Assembly (NCBI GenBank): GCA_902800925.1
Contig: CADCGD010000001.1
Span: 62,001 to 126,000 of the forward strand
Source: an uncultured Bacteroidales bacterium
GTDB taxonomy: Bacteria; Bacteroidota; Bacteroidia; Bacteroidales; Bacteroidaceae
Length of the DNA: 64,000 nucleotides
Direction: 5' to 3'
The notes under the pieces were generated by a model. It was not told where the DNA came from. It did no database searches and saw only the letters and a program-made list of their open reading frames with translations. The translations under genes were made by a program, and so were the position numbers. Positions within the stretch are counted from its first letter, which is position 1; every line of letters starts with the position of its first letter. Positions 25,518 through 33,231 of the stretch are shown one piece after another.

Positions 25518-26348
25518 ATGATATTTGCTCGAGATAAAAGTCAGATGTGCAACAACCTGTTGCAATATGCTCATGTATATGCATGGGGTAGGGAACATGG
25601 CCGTAAGGTTGTTTCCATGCGCTTTAGCTATAAATATCAGTACTTTCATATATGCCATACGAATCTGACTTGTTTCGGTTGGTATCTCTTTGCAAAGTAT
25701 ATGGCCGCATTGCATTTGCTACCCACCATCAGTTTCAAAGAAGCAGACTGTGACCGTCAGGCCTTAGAAAAGAAGATGCTGCGTCATCGGCATTTTGTTG
25801 TCAGCGGCTGGCATGCCCGATGGTACGACCTGTTTCTGAAATATCGTCAGGAGATTTGTGACCTGTTTGCTATTGATAGCAAATATACTGAGCCTGTGAA
25901 GCAGAAAATGCAAGTCTTGGAGACGACGACAGACGGTTCCATATTGCGATTAGGTATCCATATTCGTCGAGGAGACTATGCTAACTGGGCTGGTGGCAAG
26001 TATTTTTATCCGGACGAGGTTTATGCTCGGCATATTAATAAGTATGTTGAAGCGCATGAGAACCAAGTTGTCCACGTATATTTGTCTACTAATGACAATA
26101 CTGTCACAGAAAGCAGCTTTCATTCATTATGTCCGAAAGCACATGTTCATCTCCTGAATGGCAATGCCCCAGAGGATTTGTTTATGCTCTCAGAGTGTGA
26201 TGCACTCATTGGTCCTCCCAGCACGTTCTCCTTGGTGGCTGCCATGTATAGAGATATCCCACTATATCGTATGGATAGTGCCGATGAACAACTGATGTCT
26301 GATGACAGTTTTAAGAAGTTTGATTATTGGTTTAGAAGGATTATTTAG
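25518..26348 (+). CDS. GT11-like alpha-1,2-fucosyltransferase-type glycosyltransferase
   Basis: 276 residues. The motif GIHIRRGDYANW (about residue 150) is the conserved HxRRGDY of GT11/GT37 fucosyltransferases, contacting GDP-fucose; the C-terminal half has the YLSTND strand and FMLSECDALIGPPSTFSLVA, typical of the same fold. The N-terminus (QMCNNLLQYAHVYAW) corresponds to the GxLGNQLFQYA motif in altered form. It follows the preceding gene by 4 bases. Sugar donor likely GDP-fucose, but not proven. Confidence 0.83.
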   Translation: MIFARDKSQMCNNLLQYAHVYAWGREHGRKVVSMRFSYKYQYFHICHTNLTCFGWYLFAKYMAALHLLPTISFKEADCDRQALEKKMLRHRHFVVSGWHARWYDLFLKYRQEICDLFAIDSKYTEPVKQKMQVLETTTDGSILRLGIHIRRGDYANWAGGKYFYPDEVYARHINKYVEAHENQVVHVYLSTNDNTVTESSFHSLCPKAHVHLLNGNAPEDLFMLSECDALIGPPSTFSLVAAMYRDIPLYRMDSADEQLMSDDSFKKFDYWFRRII

Positions 26349-26354
26349 TAAGAA

Positions 26355-27203
26355 ATGTCGCAACTACGTAAAATCAGATACCGCCTGTTTTCGTGGCGTT
26401 GGTTTCCTGAACTTCAGGCTGCTCCTGACGAAATAGATATCGTTATTCCTATTATAGCCAAAGATCTCCGTATCCTTCCACTTTGTTTGGAAGGCATTCG
26501 GCAGTGTGTGGCACACCCCATCAAACAGATTTATATCGTCGCCCCTTCTCAGCCTGAGATTATAGCCTTCTGCGATGAGTATCATTTGCAGTTTGTTGAC
26601 GAGACATCAGTGTTTGGCTTTGGCCCCAAGGATTTGAAACTGCAGATAGATATTCCTAATGGTATTCTTGACCGCAGTGGTTGGCTGTTTCAGCAGTTAG
26701 TGAAGTTGAGTGGCAGGGTGGGCACCTGTCAACATTATCTGTGTATTGATGCCGACCATGTGCTGGTACACCCTCATGTGTTCCTCACAGAAGACCGAAA
26801 GACGGTATTCTATATGAGTTATGAAGAACATCAGCCCTACTATGATAATATCCACCGCTTATTTCCTGATATGGAGCTAGCTTCCCTGTCTTATGTAGAT
26901 CACAAGATGTTATTCGACAAAGAACAACTCCAGATGTTGCATACGATGTTGGCTCAGCGTTCTGGGAAGTCGTGGATAGATACTATCTTGGATAGCTACG
27001 ACCGCCATTGCCATGCAGGCTTCTCAGAGTTTGAACTTTATGGAAACTTTGTCACTGAGAAGGTATTGCGTCCTTGGCTACAGAAACGACTGCCGTATAA
27101 AAGCTTGGCTGATTATGAGACACTGAGGCGTAGGTGGAGTGGTTCGCGTTGGTCTCTGACGTTCCCTGACTATATGCGTCAGAATGTTACAGCGCAAGTC
27201 TGA
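26355..27203 (+). CDS. DUF6492-like putative glycosyltransferase
   Basis: 282 residues. A GT-A-like start (EIDIVIPIIAKDLRILPLCL), a DxD-type motif in CIDADHVLVHP and a C-terminal part with HCHAGFSEFELYGNF suggest a nucleotide-sugar-dependent transferase of the DUF6492 kind; the assignment is from remembered motifs. It is the last gene of the 22749-27203 run. Its last 17 bases overlap the end of the convergent GT87-SUMF1 fusion gene. Confidence 0.65.
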   Translation: MSQLRKIRYRLFSWRWFPELQAAPDEIDIVIPIIAKDLRILPLCLEGIRQCVAHPIKQIYIVAPSQPEIIAFCDEYHLQFVDETSVFGFGPKDLKLQIDIPNGILDRSGWLFQQLVKLSGRVGTCQHYLCIDADHVLVHPHVFLTEDRKTVFYMSYEEHQPYYDNIHRLFPDMELASLSYVDHKMLFDKEQLQMLHTMLAQRSGKSWIDTILDSYDRHCHAGFSEFELYGNFVTEKVLRPWLQKRLPYKSLADYETLRRRWSGSRWSLTFPDYMRQNVTAQV

Positions 27204-29067
27204 ACCCGACATGTCTGAAGCGACGACGCTGGTCGTACAGGAATCGATTGGTTGAACGGCAATAGCGTGGTGAACAGTCGTAGGCTCCACCACGAATGAC
27301 GTGGAAGTTGCTGGAAGGCTTGCTTTGTGGTGTCTTTCTATACCAGTCCTCACACCATTCCCATACATTTCCAGACATGTCGTAGATCCCTAATTCGTTG
27401 GGCTTGAATTGGGCCACGGGTTGATGCAGATATTCCTTGGTATTGGATAAGGTGTTGCCCACTTCGTCAGGATTGTTACTACCTGCATAGAGGTAGCCTT
27501 TTGACTTCTTGCCACCACGAGCCGCATATTCCCATTCAGCTTCTGTAGGCAGGCGGAAGTTCTTTCCCGTAAGAGCATTGAGCTTGGCAATAAACTCTTT
27601 GCACATATCGTACGTTACATATTCTACAGGATTTTGTGGCGACTTATGCTTCGACATGTTCTCAGGCATAATAGCTTCCCATAGCTCCTGTGTAACCTCC
27701 GTCTCGCCAAGATAGTAGTTCTTTAACGTAACCTGATGTCGTATTTCATCGGAATCAGCCTCTTTGTCATTGGGTAGGGCTCCCATGGTATAGGAACCTC
27801 CTTCAACAAAGACCATCTTAAACGAAACCCCTTTTACATGGAATGTCAGATTCTTCTGAGCTTGTAGTGCCACGGGAAGTATAAGGGCTAGTAAGACTAC
27901 CACGGCTTTCTTTGGTACCATGGGCATCTTTTCCGGCCCGATGGCCCACCAGATGATACGTAACCAGCAGAAGAAATAGGTATAGACATCTAACCAAAAG
28001 GTTTGGTGGACATAGCCGTGCAACCATGAAGGACATAGAATATCCGTAGGAAGGATGCAGAAGTTTACAACCAATGACCAGAATAATGTCCAGTCTATCC
28101 AGTTGCGGTTTTTATGTAGCCAAAATGCCATAGCATAGAAGGGTAGTGCGATAATGTATGTATGGGTCTCTGGGCAGTCGCTAAACAAGATCATGAATCC
28201 TGTCAGTACGGCTAAGGCCTGAATTCGGAACTCCAGCATCTTCCAGCGTTTATAACGGGCAAAGAATGCAATGCCCAATAATCCTAATACCACAATTTGA
28301 ACTAATCGGTAGTTGGGCTGTAGGAAGGGTTTGAGACCTCGGGCAAATAGAATTCCAATAAAGTCAGAGTCACTATGATGACAGGCTATCATATCAAACA
28401 TCTCCTGATAGAGGACAAACACGTTGTCAATAGCAGTATTCAAGGCAGGTAACAACAAGAATCCCGCTCCACAGAGGACAGCATAGCCCAAATTACGCCA
28501 TACTTTGGGGTAGCAAAACAATATAGCCAGTTCTGCTGCACCATATATCTTGGTCGTGGCTGATAACATAATGAGAAAGACGGCCCAGAATCCTTTGCCT
28601 CGTTCTAATAAGATAAAGGCAAAAATATAGATATAGCTTACTATGATGTTATGCTGATAACAGAATACCGTTTGGAGAATTACTGAGAGGAGGAATAGAA
28701 AAATCCAATGCTTGTATCTGTCGAACTGCTGCGGTAAACTTTTGATGGCAAAAGCGAACAAGCTGTAGTTCCCGATATTCCATACGTATGGTCCAAGCCA
28801 CCATGGTAAATAGAAGATGGGCGCAAAGACAACGCTAAAGACAGGTGAATAAAGAAAATAAATGCCATGCGCCTGAACATATTCCATGTTATAAGGACTC
28901 AGCCCTTCCCAAAACATACGGGTAGAATCCTGATAATCGAAATAATTCGTATTTCGTCCGCGAATGACCTCCAGCGTGGTGGCAAGCAATACAATGGCCA
29001 TTCCCAGACAAAAGACACATGTGGGATTGGAAAAGAACCACTTGACGGCATTGACGATTTTCTTCAT
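27187..29067 (-). CDS. GT87 membrane mannosyltransferase-like protein fused to a SUMF1/FGE domain
   Basis: 626 residues in one uninterrupted frame. Residues 1-375 are a polytopic GT87/DUF2029 glycosyltransferase (about ten helices; YFDYQDSTRMFWEGLSPYN and FLYSPVFSVVFAP carry the usual first-loop Asp). Residues 381-404 read like an intact signal peptide (start Met381/Met383, VPKKAVVVLLALILPVALQAQ), and residues 405-626 are a complete sulfatase-modifying-factor domain (GGSYTMGA, ETEVTQELWEA, FRLPTEAEWEYAARGG, DMSGNVWEWCEDWY, GFRLAL). Cys598 and Cys603 have the same spacing as the copper-binding pair of formylglycine-generating enzyme. Two genes seem to have merged by stop-codon loss; an internal start at 27927 or 27921 could still give the secreted half alone. 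Confidence 0.85.
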   Translation of the reverse strand: MKKIVNAVKWFFSNPTCVFCLGMAIVLLATTLEVIRGRNTNYFDYQDSTRMFWEGLSPYNMEYVQAHGIYFLYSPVFSVVFAPIFYLPWWLGPYVWNIGNYSLFAFAIKSLPQQFDRYKHWIFLFLLSVILQTVFCYQHNIIVSYIYIFAFILLERGKGFWAVFLIMLSATTKIYGAAELAILFCYPKVWRNLGYAVLCGAGFLLLPALNTAIDNVFVLYQEMFDMIACHHSDSDFIGILFARGLKPFLQPNYRLVQIVVLGLLGIAFFARYKRWKMLEFRIQALAVLTGFMILFSDCPETHTYIIALPFYAMAFWLHKNRNWIDWTLFWSLVVNFCILPTDILCPSWLHGYVHQTFWLDVYTYFFCWLRIIWWAIGPEKMPMVPKKAVVVLLALILPVALQAQKNLTFHVKGVSFKMVFVEGGSYTMGALPNDKEADSDEIRHQVTLKNYYLGETEVTQELWEAIMPENMSKHKSPQNPVEYVTYDMCKEFIAKLNALTGKNFRLPTEAEWEYAARGGKKSKGYLYAGSNNPDEVGNTLSNTKEYLHQPVAQFKPNELGIYDMSGNVWEWCEDWYRKTPQSKPSSNFHVIRGGAYDCSPRYCRSTNRFLYDQRRRFRHVGFRLAL

Positions 29068-29078
29068 TTCTGTCTTAT

Positions 29079-30200
29079 TTAGTATTTGAATTTAATCAAG
29101 AGTTTCACAATCTTGTCAATCTCATCGTCCGTTAACTCATAATAAAGTGGAAGACGCACTAACGTGTCGGCATAGCGGTCACAATTGGGGAGTGCTCTAC
29201 CATCATGCTTATCCTGATAGTATTTGCTTGAGTGGAGAGGCAGATAATGGAAGGTTGCCTGAACACCATGATTCTTCAGGTAGTTCATCAAAGCCGTCCG
29301 AACCTCCAATGACGGACAAAGCAAGTAGTACATATGGTAGTTGTTGGTGGCATACGCTGGCAATTCAGGTAACTTGATGCCGTTTCCAATCTTTCCTCTC
29401 AGACCTGCATCGTAGCGCTCCCAGATATGGCGTCGCTTACCCTGAATATCATCCAACTGCTCCAGCTGCGCCCATAGGAAAGCCGCATTGAATTCAGAAG
29501 GCAGGAAAGATGAGCCTATATCACACCAACCATATTTATTAACCATACCACGATAGAACTCAGCACGGTTGGTGCCTTTCTCCCACAGGATTTCTGCCCT
29601 GCCAATGAATCGTTCGTCATTGACCACCAGCATGCCTCCCTCACCACAATTAATATTCTTGGTCTCATGGAAAGAGAATGCAGCCAGATGGCCTATGCCT
29701 CCTAAAGGTTTCCCTTTATAGAAAGAATCCACGGAGTGTGCAGCGTCTTCAACGACGATCAGGTGGTGTTTCTCTGCTAACGCCATGATCTCATCCATGT
29801 CACAAGCCACACCTGCATAATGTACCACGACAATCACCTTCGTATGCTCATTGATGAGCGGTTCTATCAGCTCGGCTGTGACATTGGGATTGTCAATACC
29901 GCTGTCTGCGAAACATACATGAGCACCCTCGCGCAGGAAAGCAATAGCAGACGAGACGAAAGTGTAAGATGGTACTATCACCTCATCGCCAGGTTTCAGT
30001 TGACAAAGCATGGCACACATTTCCAACGCATCGGTACCAGAGGTACACAACAGGCACTTCTTGAAACCGTAACGTTTCTCAAAGAATCCATGACAGAGCT
30101 TGGTAAATTGGCCATTACCCGACATGGTGGTAGAATGGCATACCTCTTGTATGTAACTGATTTCGCGACCAGAGCAGTATGGTTTATTGAATGGAATCAT
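29079..30200 (-). CDS. dTDP-4-amino-4,6-dideoxygalactose transaminase (RffA/WecE type)
   Basis: 373 residues from ATG at 30200 (MIPFNKPYCSGREISYI); the open frame to 30338 lies within the upstream gene. PLP-dependent DegT fold: LCTSGTDALEMCA, DEVIVPSYTFVSSA, VEDAAHSVDSFY, Schiff-base lysine in SFHETKNINCGEGG, and GSSFLPSEFNAAFLWAQLEQ. This set of motifs is characteristic of RffA, which makes dTDP-Fuc4N, the precursor of Fuc4NAc in enterobacterial common antigen. No matching N-acetyltransferase is in the window. It lies in an operon between the GtrB-like and GT87 genes, 11-17 bases apart. Confidence 0.9.
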   Translation of the reverse strand: MIPFNKPYCSGREISYIQEVCHSTTMSGNGQFTKLCHGFFEKRYGFKKCLLCTSGTDALEMCAMLCQLKPGDEVIVPSYTFVSSAIAFLREGAHVCFADSGIDNPNVTAELIEPLINEHTKVIVVVHYAGVACDMDEIMALAEKHHLIVVEDAAHSVDSFYKGKPLGGIGHLAAFSFHETKNINCGEGGMLVVNDERFIGRAEILWEKGTNRAEFYRGMVNKYGWCDIGSSFLPSEFNAAFLWAQLEQLDDIQGKRRHIWERYDAGLRGKIGNGIKLPELPAYATNNYHMYYLLCPSLEVRTALMNYLKNHGVQATFHYLPLHSSKYYQDKHDGRALPNCDRYADTLVRLPLYYELTDDEIDKIVKLLIKFKY

Positions 30201-30217
30201 CGCTTTGTAAGTTGATG

Positions 30218-31138
30218 TCAAATATTGATGGTATCGCTGACAATAAAGACTGGTCGACCTTTTACTTGGTCGAAGATCTTTCCTATATAGAGACCTAATA
30301 TGCCCATCATAAAGAGCAGTAGTCCGCCAACAAACCAAATAGAGAAGATGGTTGATGTGTATCCAACGACTTCGTTGAGCCCGTAGAATTTTGCAAAAAT
30401 GTTATAGATGGCCATCAGGAACGATAAGCCGGACATAATCAAACCTAACGTCACAGACAGATAAAGTGGGCGATTACTGTTTGAGATGATAGAGTTATAG
30501 GACAGTTTAAGCAATCTGGCCAAATTATATGAGCTTTCTCCCTCTAATCGATGGTCATGCAACACGTCAACAGTGGTCTTCTTGAATCCTAATGTATGAA
30601 TGAGCTCAACAAACGAACGCGAATACTCAGGGATGCTGCAATATACCTTTGCTATCTTCTGGCTGTAAATACCGAATTCTGCTATAGCCTTATCTGTCTC
30701 AAAACCACTCAGGAAGTCATACACCTTATGGAAAACTGCAGAGGACAGACGCTTCAGAAAAGTGTCCTCTCGGACAACACGTCGGGCGCTGACAACGTCG
30801 TAGCCTACTAATGCTTTCTCATACATAGCAGGCAAATCTTCTGGTTTGTTTTGTAAATCGCAGTCAATGACTGCAATGTAGTCCCCTTTTGCATAAGTCA
30901 ATCCTGCTGTGATAGCATATGGCTGTCCAAAGTTACGGCTTAGATTGATTCCCTTTACTCGTTTGTCATCAGTGCATATCTCTGCTATTTTCTCCCAGGA
31001 ATTATCAGGTGAACAGTCATTGACAAGCACAATTTCGTAATCGCTTGTTAACGGACTGACAGCGGCGTGAATGCGTTTCACTAATTCTTCCAGCATTTTC
31101 TCGCCTCTATATACGGGTGAGACTATAGATAATTTCAT
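30218..31138 (-). CDS. GtrB/DPM1-like polyprenyl-phosphate glycosyltransferase (GT2)
   Basis: 306 residues from ATG at 31138 (MKLSIVSPVYRGEKML). The catalytic GT-A domain has VNDCSPDNSWEK, RNFGQPYAITAGL, AVIDCDLQNKPEDLPAM (DxD) and ARRVVREDTF; two C-terminal membrane helices (about 232-255 and 268-290) follow. This is the GtrB/ArnC/DPM1 architecture that charges undecaprenyl phosphate with a sugar. GtrA, the usual flippase partner, is divergent next door, which supports the call. Promoter at 31169-31176. Confidence 0.92.
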   Translation of the reverse strand: MKLSIVSPVYRGEKMLEELVKRIHAAVSPLTSDYEIVLVNDCSPDNSWEKIAEICTDDKRVKGINLSRNFGQPYAITAGLTYAKGDYIAVIDCDLQNKPEDLPAMYEKALVGYDVVSARRVVREDTFLKRLSSAVFHKVYDFLSGFETDKAIAEFGIYSQKIAKVYCSIPEYSRSFVELIHTLGFKKTTVDVLHDHRLEGESSYNLARLLKLSYNSIISNSNRPLYLSVTLGLIMSGLSFLMAIYNIFAKFYGLNEVVGYTSTIFSIWFVGGLLLFMMGILGLYIGKIFDQVKGRPVFIVSDTINI

Positions 31139-31168
31139 TTTCTCCGAACAACTTAGTCTATTTGCGTG

Positions 31169-31176
31169 CAAAAATA
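31169..31176 (-). promoter_or_regulatory. -7 promoter element (TATTTTTG) of the gtrB-rffA-GT87 operon
   Basis: Minus-strand TATTTTTG 30 bases upstream of the start at 31138; no good -33 TTG. Confidence 0.55.
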
Positions 31177-31218
31177 CAAAAAATCTTTAATATAAAGGCT
31201 TATTTAGTGCCTTTTTTA

Positions 31219-31226
31219 TAATTTTG
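31219..31226 (+). promoter_or_regulatory. -7 promoter element (TAATTTTG) of gtrA
   Basis: TAATTTTG 22 bases before the gtrA start codon; divergent from the promoter at 31169. Confidence 0.6.
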
Positions 31227-31248
31227 CATCGAAATGAAGTAGATTTGT

Positions 31249-31641
31249 ATGAAAATAGACCGTTTGCAGAATGATGAACGTCTTCGTCAGTTCGTTCGTT
31301 TTGGTGTCGTCGGAGTTCTATCGTCGGCAGTTCATTATGCTATCTATTATTTGCTGCTTTTTGTATTAACTGCTTCCATTTCCTATATAATAGGATATCT
31401 GGTTAGTTTTGTGGGCAATTATTTCTTTACCAATTGCTATACTTTCCGAACCAAACCGTCTTGGAAACATTTTGCAGGTTTTGCTGGTAGTCATGCCATC
31501 AACTTCGGACTGCATGTCGTTCTTTTCAATATTTTCCTTTGGTTGGGAATGCATCAATTGGTGATTCCTGTTTTTGTGATGGGAATTTGTGTTATCGTTC
31601 AGTTCACCATTCTCCGATGGGTATTCACAAAACATGAATAG
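31249..31641 (+). CDS. GtrA-like membrane protein (polyprenyl-sugar flippase family)
   Basis: 130 residues with four membrane helices. The start RQFVRFGVVGVLSSAVHYAIYY, then YIIGYLVSFVGNYFFTNCYTF, is the GtrA/DPMS signature. GtrA proteins are thought to flip undecaprenyl-phosphate-linked sugars, or to assist GtrB. It is divergently transcribed from the GtrB-like gene and ended by a strong hairpin at 31644. Confidence 0.92.
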   Translation: MKIDRLQNDERLRQFVRFGVVGVLSSAVHYAIYYLLLFVLTASISYIIGYLVSFVGNYFFTNCYTFRTKPSWKHFAGFAGSHAINFGLHVVLFNIFLWLGMHQLVIPVFVMGICVIVQFTILRWVFTKHE

Positions 31642-31643
31642 TA

Positions 31644-31680
31644 AAAGATGTCGGTGTGGCTCTCCCGCACCGACATCTTT
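31644..31680. terminator. Bidirectional hairpin terminator between gtrA and the HIT gene
   Basis: A 13-bp perfect stem (AAAGATGTCGGTG pairing with CACCGACATCTTT, arms 31644-31656 and 31668-31680) with an 11-base loop. The A/T-rich arm ends serve both convergent genes. Confidence 0.88.
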
Positions 31681-31682
31681 CT

Positions 31683-32075
31683 TTATGCAAACTCTTTTTG
31701 TATCTTGGCTGCTATTTTCTTGAACTCTTCCTCGGTGAGCTTCAGCTTCTCCTTGCGGAAGTCTGCGTCGGCCTCGCTCTGCATGGGGATGAGGTGGATG
31801 TGTGCATGGGCAACCTCCAAGCCTAATACTACTTGGGCAACCTTCTTGCAGGGGAAAGCCTGCTTGATGGCCTTGGCCACGCGCTTGGCAAACTGCTGAT
31901 AGCGGGCCAGCTCGTCGTCCTCCATGTCGAAGAAGTAGTCTACCTCTCTGCGAGGAATAACCAGTGTGTGTCCTTTTACCAGTGGGTTGATATCGAGGAA
32001 AGCATAGAACTCCTCGTTCTCTGCAACCTTATAGCTGGGAATCTCACCAGCGGCAATCTTACTGAAAATGTCCAT
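31683..32075 (-). CDS. HIT-family nucleotide-binding protein
   Basis: 130 residues. The histidine-triad motif is HAHIHLIP (about residue 89-96), preceded by LDINPLVKGHTLVIPRREV, the standard HIT fold start. HIT hydrolases of the HinT type split nucleoside phosphoramidates and adenylates. It lies 45 bases downstream of greA on the same strand and probably shares its transcript; the gap holds an 8-bp tandem repeat. Confidence 0.95.
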   Translation of the reverse strand: MDIFSKIAAGEIPSYKVAENEEFYAFLDINPLVKGHTLVIPRREVDYFFDMEDDELARYQQFAKRVAKAIKQAFPCKKVAQVVLGLEVAHAHIHLIPMQSEADADFRKEKLKLTEEEFKKIAAKIQKEFA

Positions 32076-32086
32076 AGTTGTCGGTG

Positions 32087-32118
32087 TTTCGATATTTCGA
32101 TGTTTCGATACTTCGAGT
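32087..32118. repeat. 8-bp tandem repeat between greA and the HIT gene
   Basis: Four units based on TTTCGATA at 32087, 32095, 32103 and 32111 (the last CTTCGAGT). It fills most of the 45-base gap, up to 12 bases before the HIT gene start codon. Confidence 0.8.
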
Positions 32119-32120
32119 GC

Positions 32121-32588
32121 TTACGCTATCGAGATATTCTCAATGCGCAGCTTGATGGTGCCACGTGGAATCTGAATCTCAACCTCGTCGCCTACCTTCT
32201 TACCCAGCAGTCCCTGGGCAATTGGAGTCTTGATAGAAATCTTGCCGGCACGCAGGTCGGCCTCGTTCTCGCTGACGATGGTGTACGACATCTTGGCGTT
32301 GGTGGTCAGATTGGTCATCTCCACCTTGGTCAGTATCTGTACGCTGTCAGTGCTCAGACGTGAGGTGTCAACCACCTTGGCCTCGGCAATGGTAGCCTTC
32401 AGCTTGTTGATCTTATCCTCCAAATGAGCCTGTGCCTCCTTGGCGGCATCGTACTCGCTGTTCTCACTCAGGTCGCCCTTCTCTCTTGCCTCGGCAATGG
32501 CTGCTGAGGCCTTCGGACGTTCTACCGCTTCCAGGCGGTGCAGTTCGGCTATAAGCTTGTCATAGCCTTCTTGTGACATGTATGCCAT
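32121..32588 (-). CDS. greA: Transcription elongation factor GreA
   Basis: 155 residues, normal length. The N-terminal coiled coil carries REKGDLSENSEYDAAKEAQ with the acidic tip that enters the RNA-polymerase secondary channel and stimulates cleavage of backtracked RNA; the C-terminal FKBP-like domain has ISIKTPIAQGLLGKKVGDEV. Followed by the HIT gene. Confidence 0.97.
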   Translation of the reverse strand: MAYMSQEGYDKLIAELHRLEAVERPKASAAIAEAREKGDLSENSEYDAAKEAQAHLEDKINKLKATIAEAKVVDTSRLSTDSVQILTKVEMTNLTTNAKMSYTIVSENEADLRAGKISIKTPIAQGLLGKKVGDEVEIQIPRGTIKLRIENISIA

Positions 32589-32705
32589 AATTTTCGATTT
32601 AACTATTTACTATTTACAATTTTAGTTTGATAATGCATAAAAGAAAGAATCCCGACTCTTAGCTATGTCGGAATCCCTGTTCTCAGCTATGTATGTTATC
32701 GCCTG

Positions 32706-32736
32706 CAAAGATAGCAAATTATTCTTAACTGACCAA
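32706..32736 (-). promoter_or_regulatory. Promoter (TTG-N20-TATCTTTG) of greA
   Basis: Minus-strand TTG (32736-32734), 20-base spacer, TATCTTTG (32713-32706). The transcript leader to 32588 would be about 110 bases and contains two near-copies of TCtYAGCTATGT and a weak dyad; no known riboswitch recognised. Confidence 0.75.
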
Positions 32737-32817
32737 ATTTTCGATTAAATATTTTTCAATTCACTTGATTTATGTCAAGAAAGTGTAGCCGTTACACTGT
32801 TTTCCTACCCATTTTTC

Positions 32818-32847
32818 TTGCATATTATAAAATATGTAGTATCTTTG
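32818..32847 (+). promoter_or_regulatory. Strong Bacteroidota promoter (TTG-N19-TATCTTTG)
   Basis: TTG at 32818-32820, 19-base spacer, TATCTTTG at 32840-32847. It is the best-formed plus-strand promoter in the window and faces a terminator only 45 bases downstream. Confidence 0.8.
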
Positions 32848-32853
32848 CATCGT

Positions 32854-32918
32854 GTTTTTCATAGTATTAGATTTAAGGTTAACAAAGGTTAGGGACTCAG
32901 CGGAGTCCCATTTTTTTT
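32854..32918 (+). ncRNA. Putative short leader RNA or small RNA ended by an intrinsic terminator
   Basis: Assuming initiation about 7 bases after the -7 box, the transcript would run from about 32854 to the T-run ending at 32918, about 65 nt. It contains no good ORF. It could be an independent small RNA or an attenuated leader for the lipoprotein-like ORF at 32933. The family is not recognised. Confidence 0.45.
32892..32918 (+). terminator. Rho-independent terminator
   Basis: A 7-bp perfect stem GGGACTC/GAGTCCC (32892-32898 and 32903-32909) with loop AGCG, followed after one A by eight T (32911-32918). Confidence 0.88.
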
Positions 32919-32932
32919 AGACAAGGACAATC

Positions 32933-33223
32933 ATGCATGGATATATAGCAAGTATAGTGGCCGTCGTTGCATTTGTTGTGCTCACGGCTTGTAGCGGGAA
33001 GGGGAGCGATGCCCAAGGCAACGTTCCCGATAAGATGGTGCGTACCCATGGCGACAGTCTTGCACTTGCTGCTCGATTTACTGGCGACTTCCAGCATTTC
33101 CTGGCCGTCACCGACAGTCAGGCGCGCTGCCATGCTCTAGCTCCCATTCGCAAGCATGTCTTGCGATTTTTTTTTGCTATATTGAAAAAAATATCTACCT
33201 TTGTGGGCAGAATTCTTGAATAG
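32933..33223 (+). CDS. Small lipoprotein-like ORF, possibly decayed
   Basis: 96 codons. The first 20 residues are a convincing lipoprotein signal: hydrophobic SIVAVVAFVVLTAC with lipobox LTAC and Ser-Gly after the Cys. The stretch to about residue 63 (DKMVRTHGDSLALAARFTGD) is plausible protein, but the last 25 codons run through a hairpin terminator (33149-33175) and the -33/-7 promoter of the next gene, which a real coding end would not do. A one-base shift would bring a TAG at 33138-33140, 8 bases before that terminator, so a frameshifted gene of about 69 residues is likely. Function unknown. Confidence 0.45.
   Translation: MHGYIASIVAVVAFVVLTACSGKGSDAQGNVPDKMVRTHGDSLALAARFTGDFQHFLAVTDSQARCHALAPIRKHVLRFFFAILKKISTFVGRILE
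33148..33175 (+). terminator. Rho-independent terminator overlapping the 3' part of the lipoprotein-like ORF
   Basis: Stem TCGCAAG/CTTGCGA (33148-33154 and 33160-33166), loop CATGT, then nine T (33167-33175). The T-run doubles as the -33 region of the next promoter. Confidence 0.8.
33172..33203 (+). promoter_or_regulatory. Promoter (TTTTG-N19-TACCTTTG) of the HD-domain gene
   Basis: TTTTG ending at 33176, 19-base spacer, TACCTTTG at 33196-33203; the start codon is 28 bases downstream. Confidence 0.77.
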
Positions 33224-33231
33224 ATAGAGCA

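Larger units (their letters stand above)
32589..32932. other. 344-bp gene-free stretch with divergent promoters and a terminator
   Basis: It holds the greA promoter and leader on the minus strand, the promoter at 32818-32847 and the terminator at 32892-32918 on the plus strand, and between the two promoters a small dyad AGTGTA-GCCGT-TACACT. No protein-like frame was seen. Confidence 0.7.

Noticed and set aside
32640..32705. greA leader as a riboswitch
   Set aside because: Only short direct repeats and a 5-bp dyad with mismatches; no known riboswitch core and no terminator.
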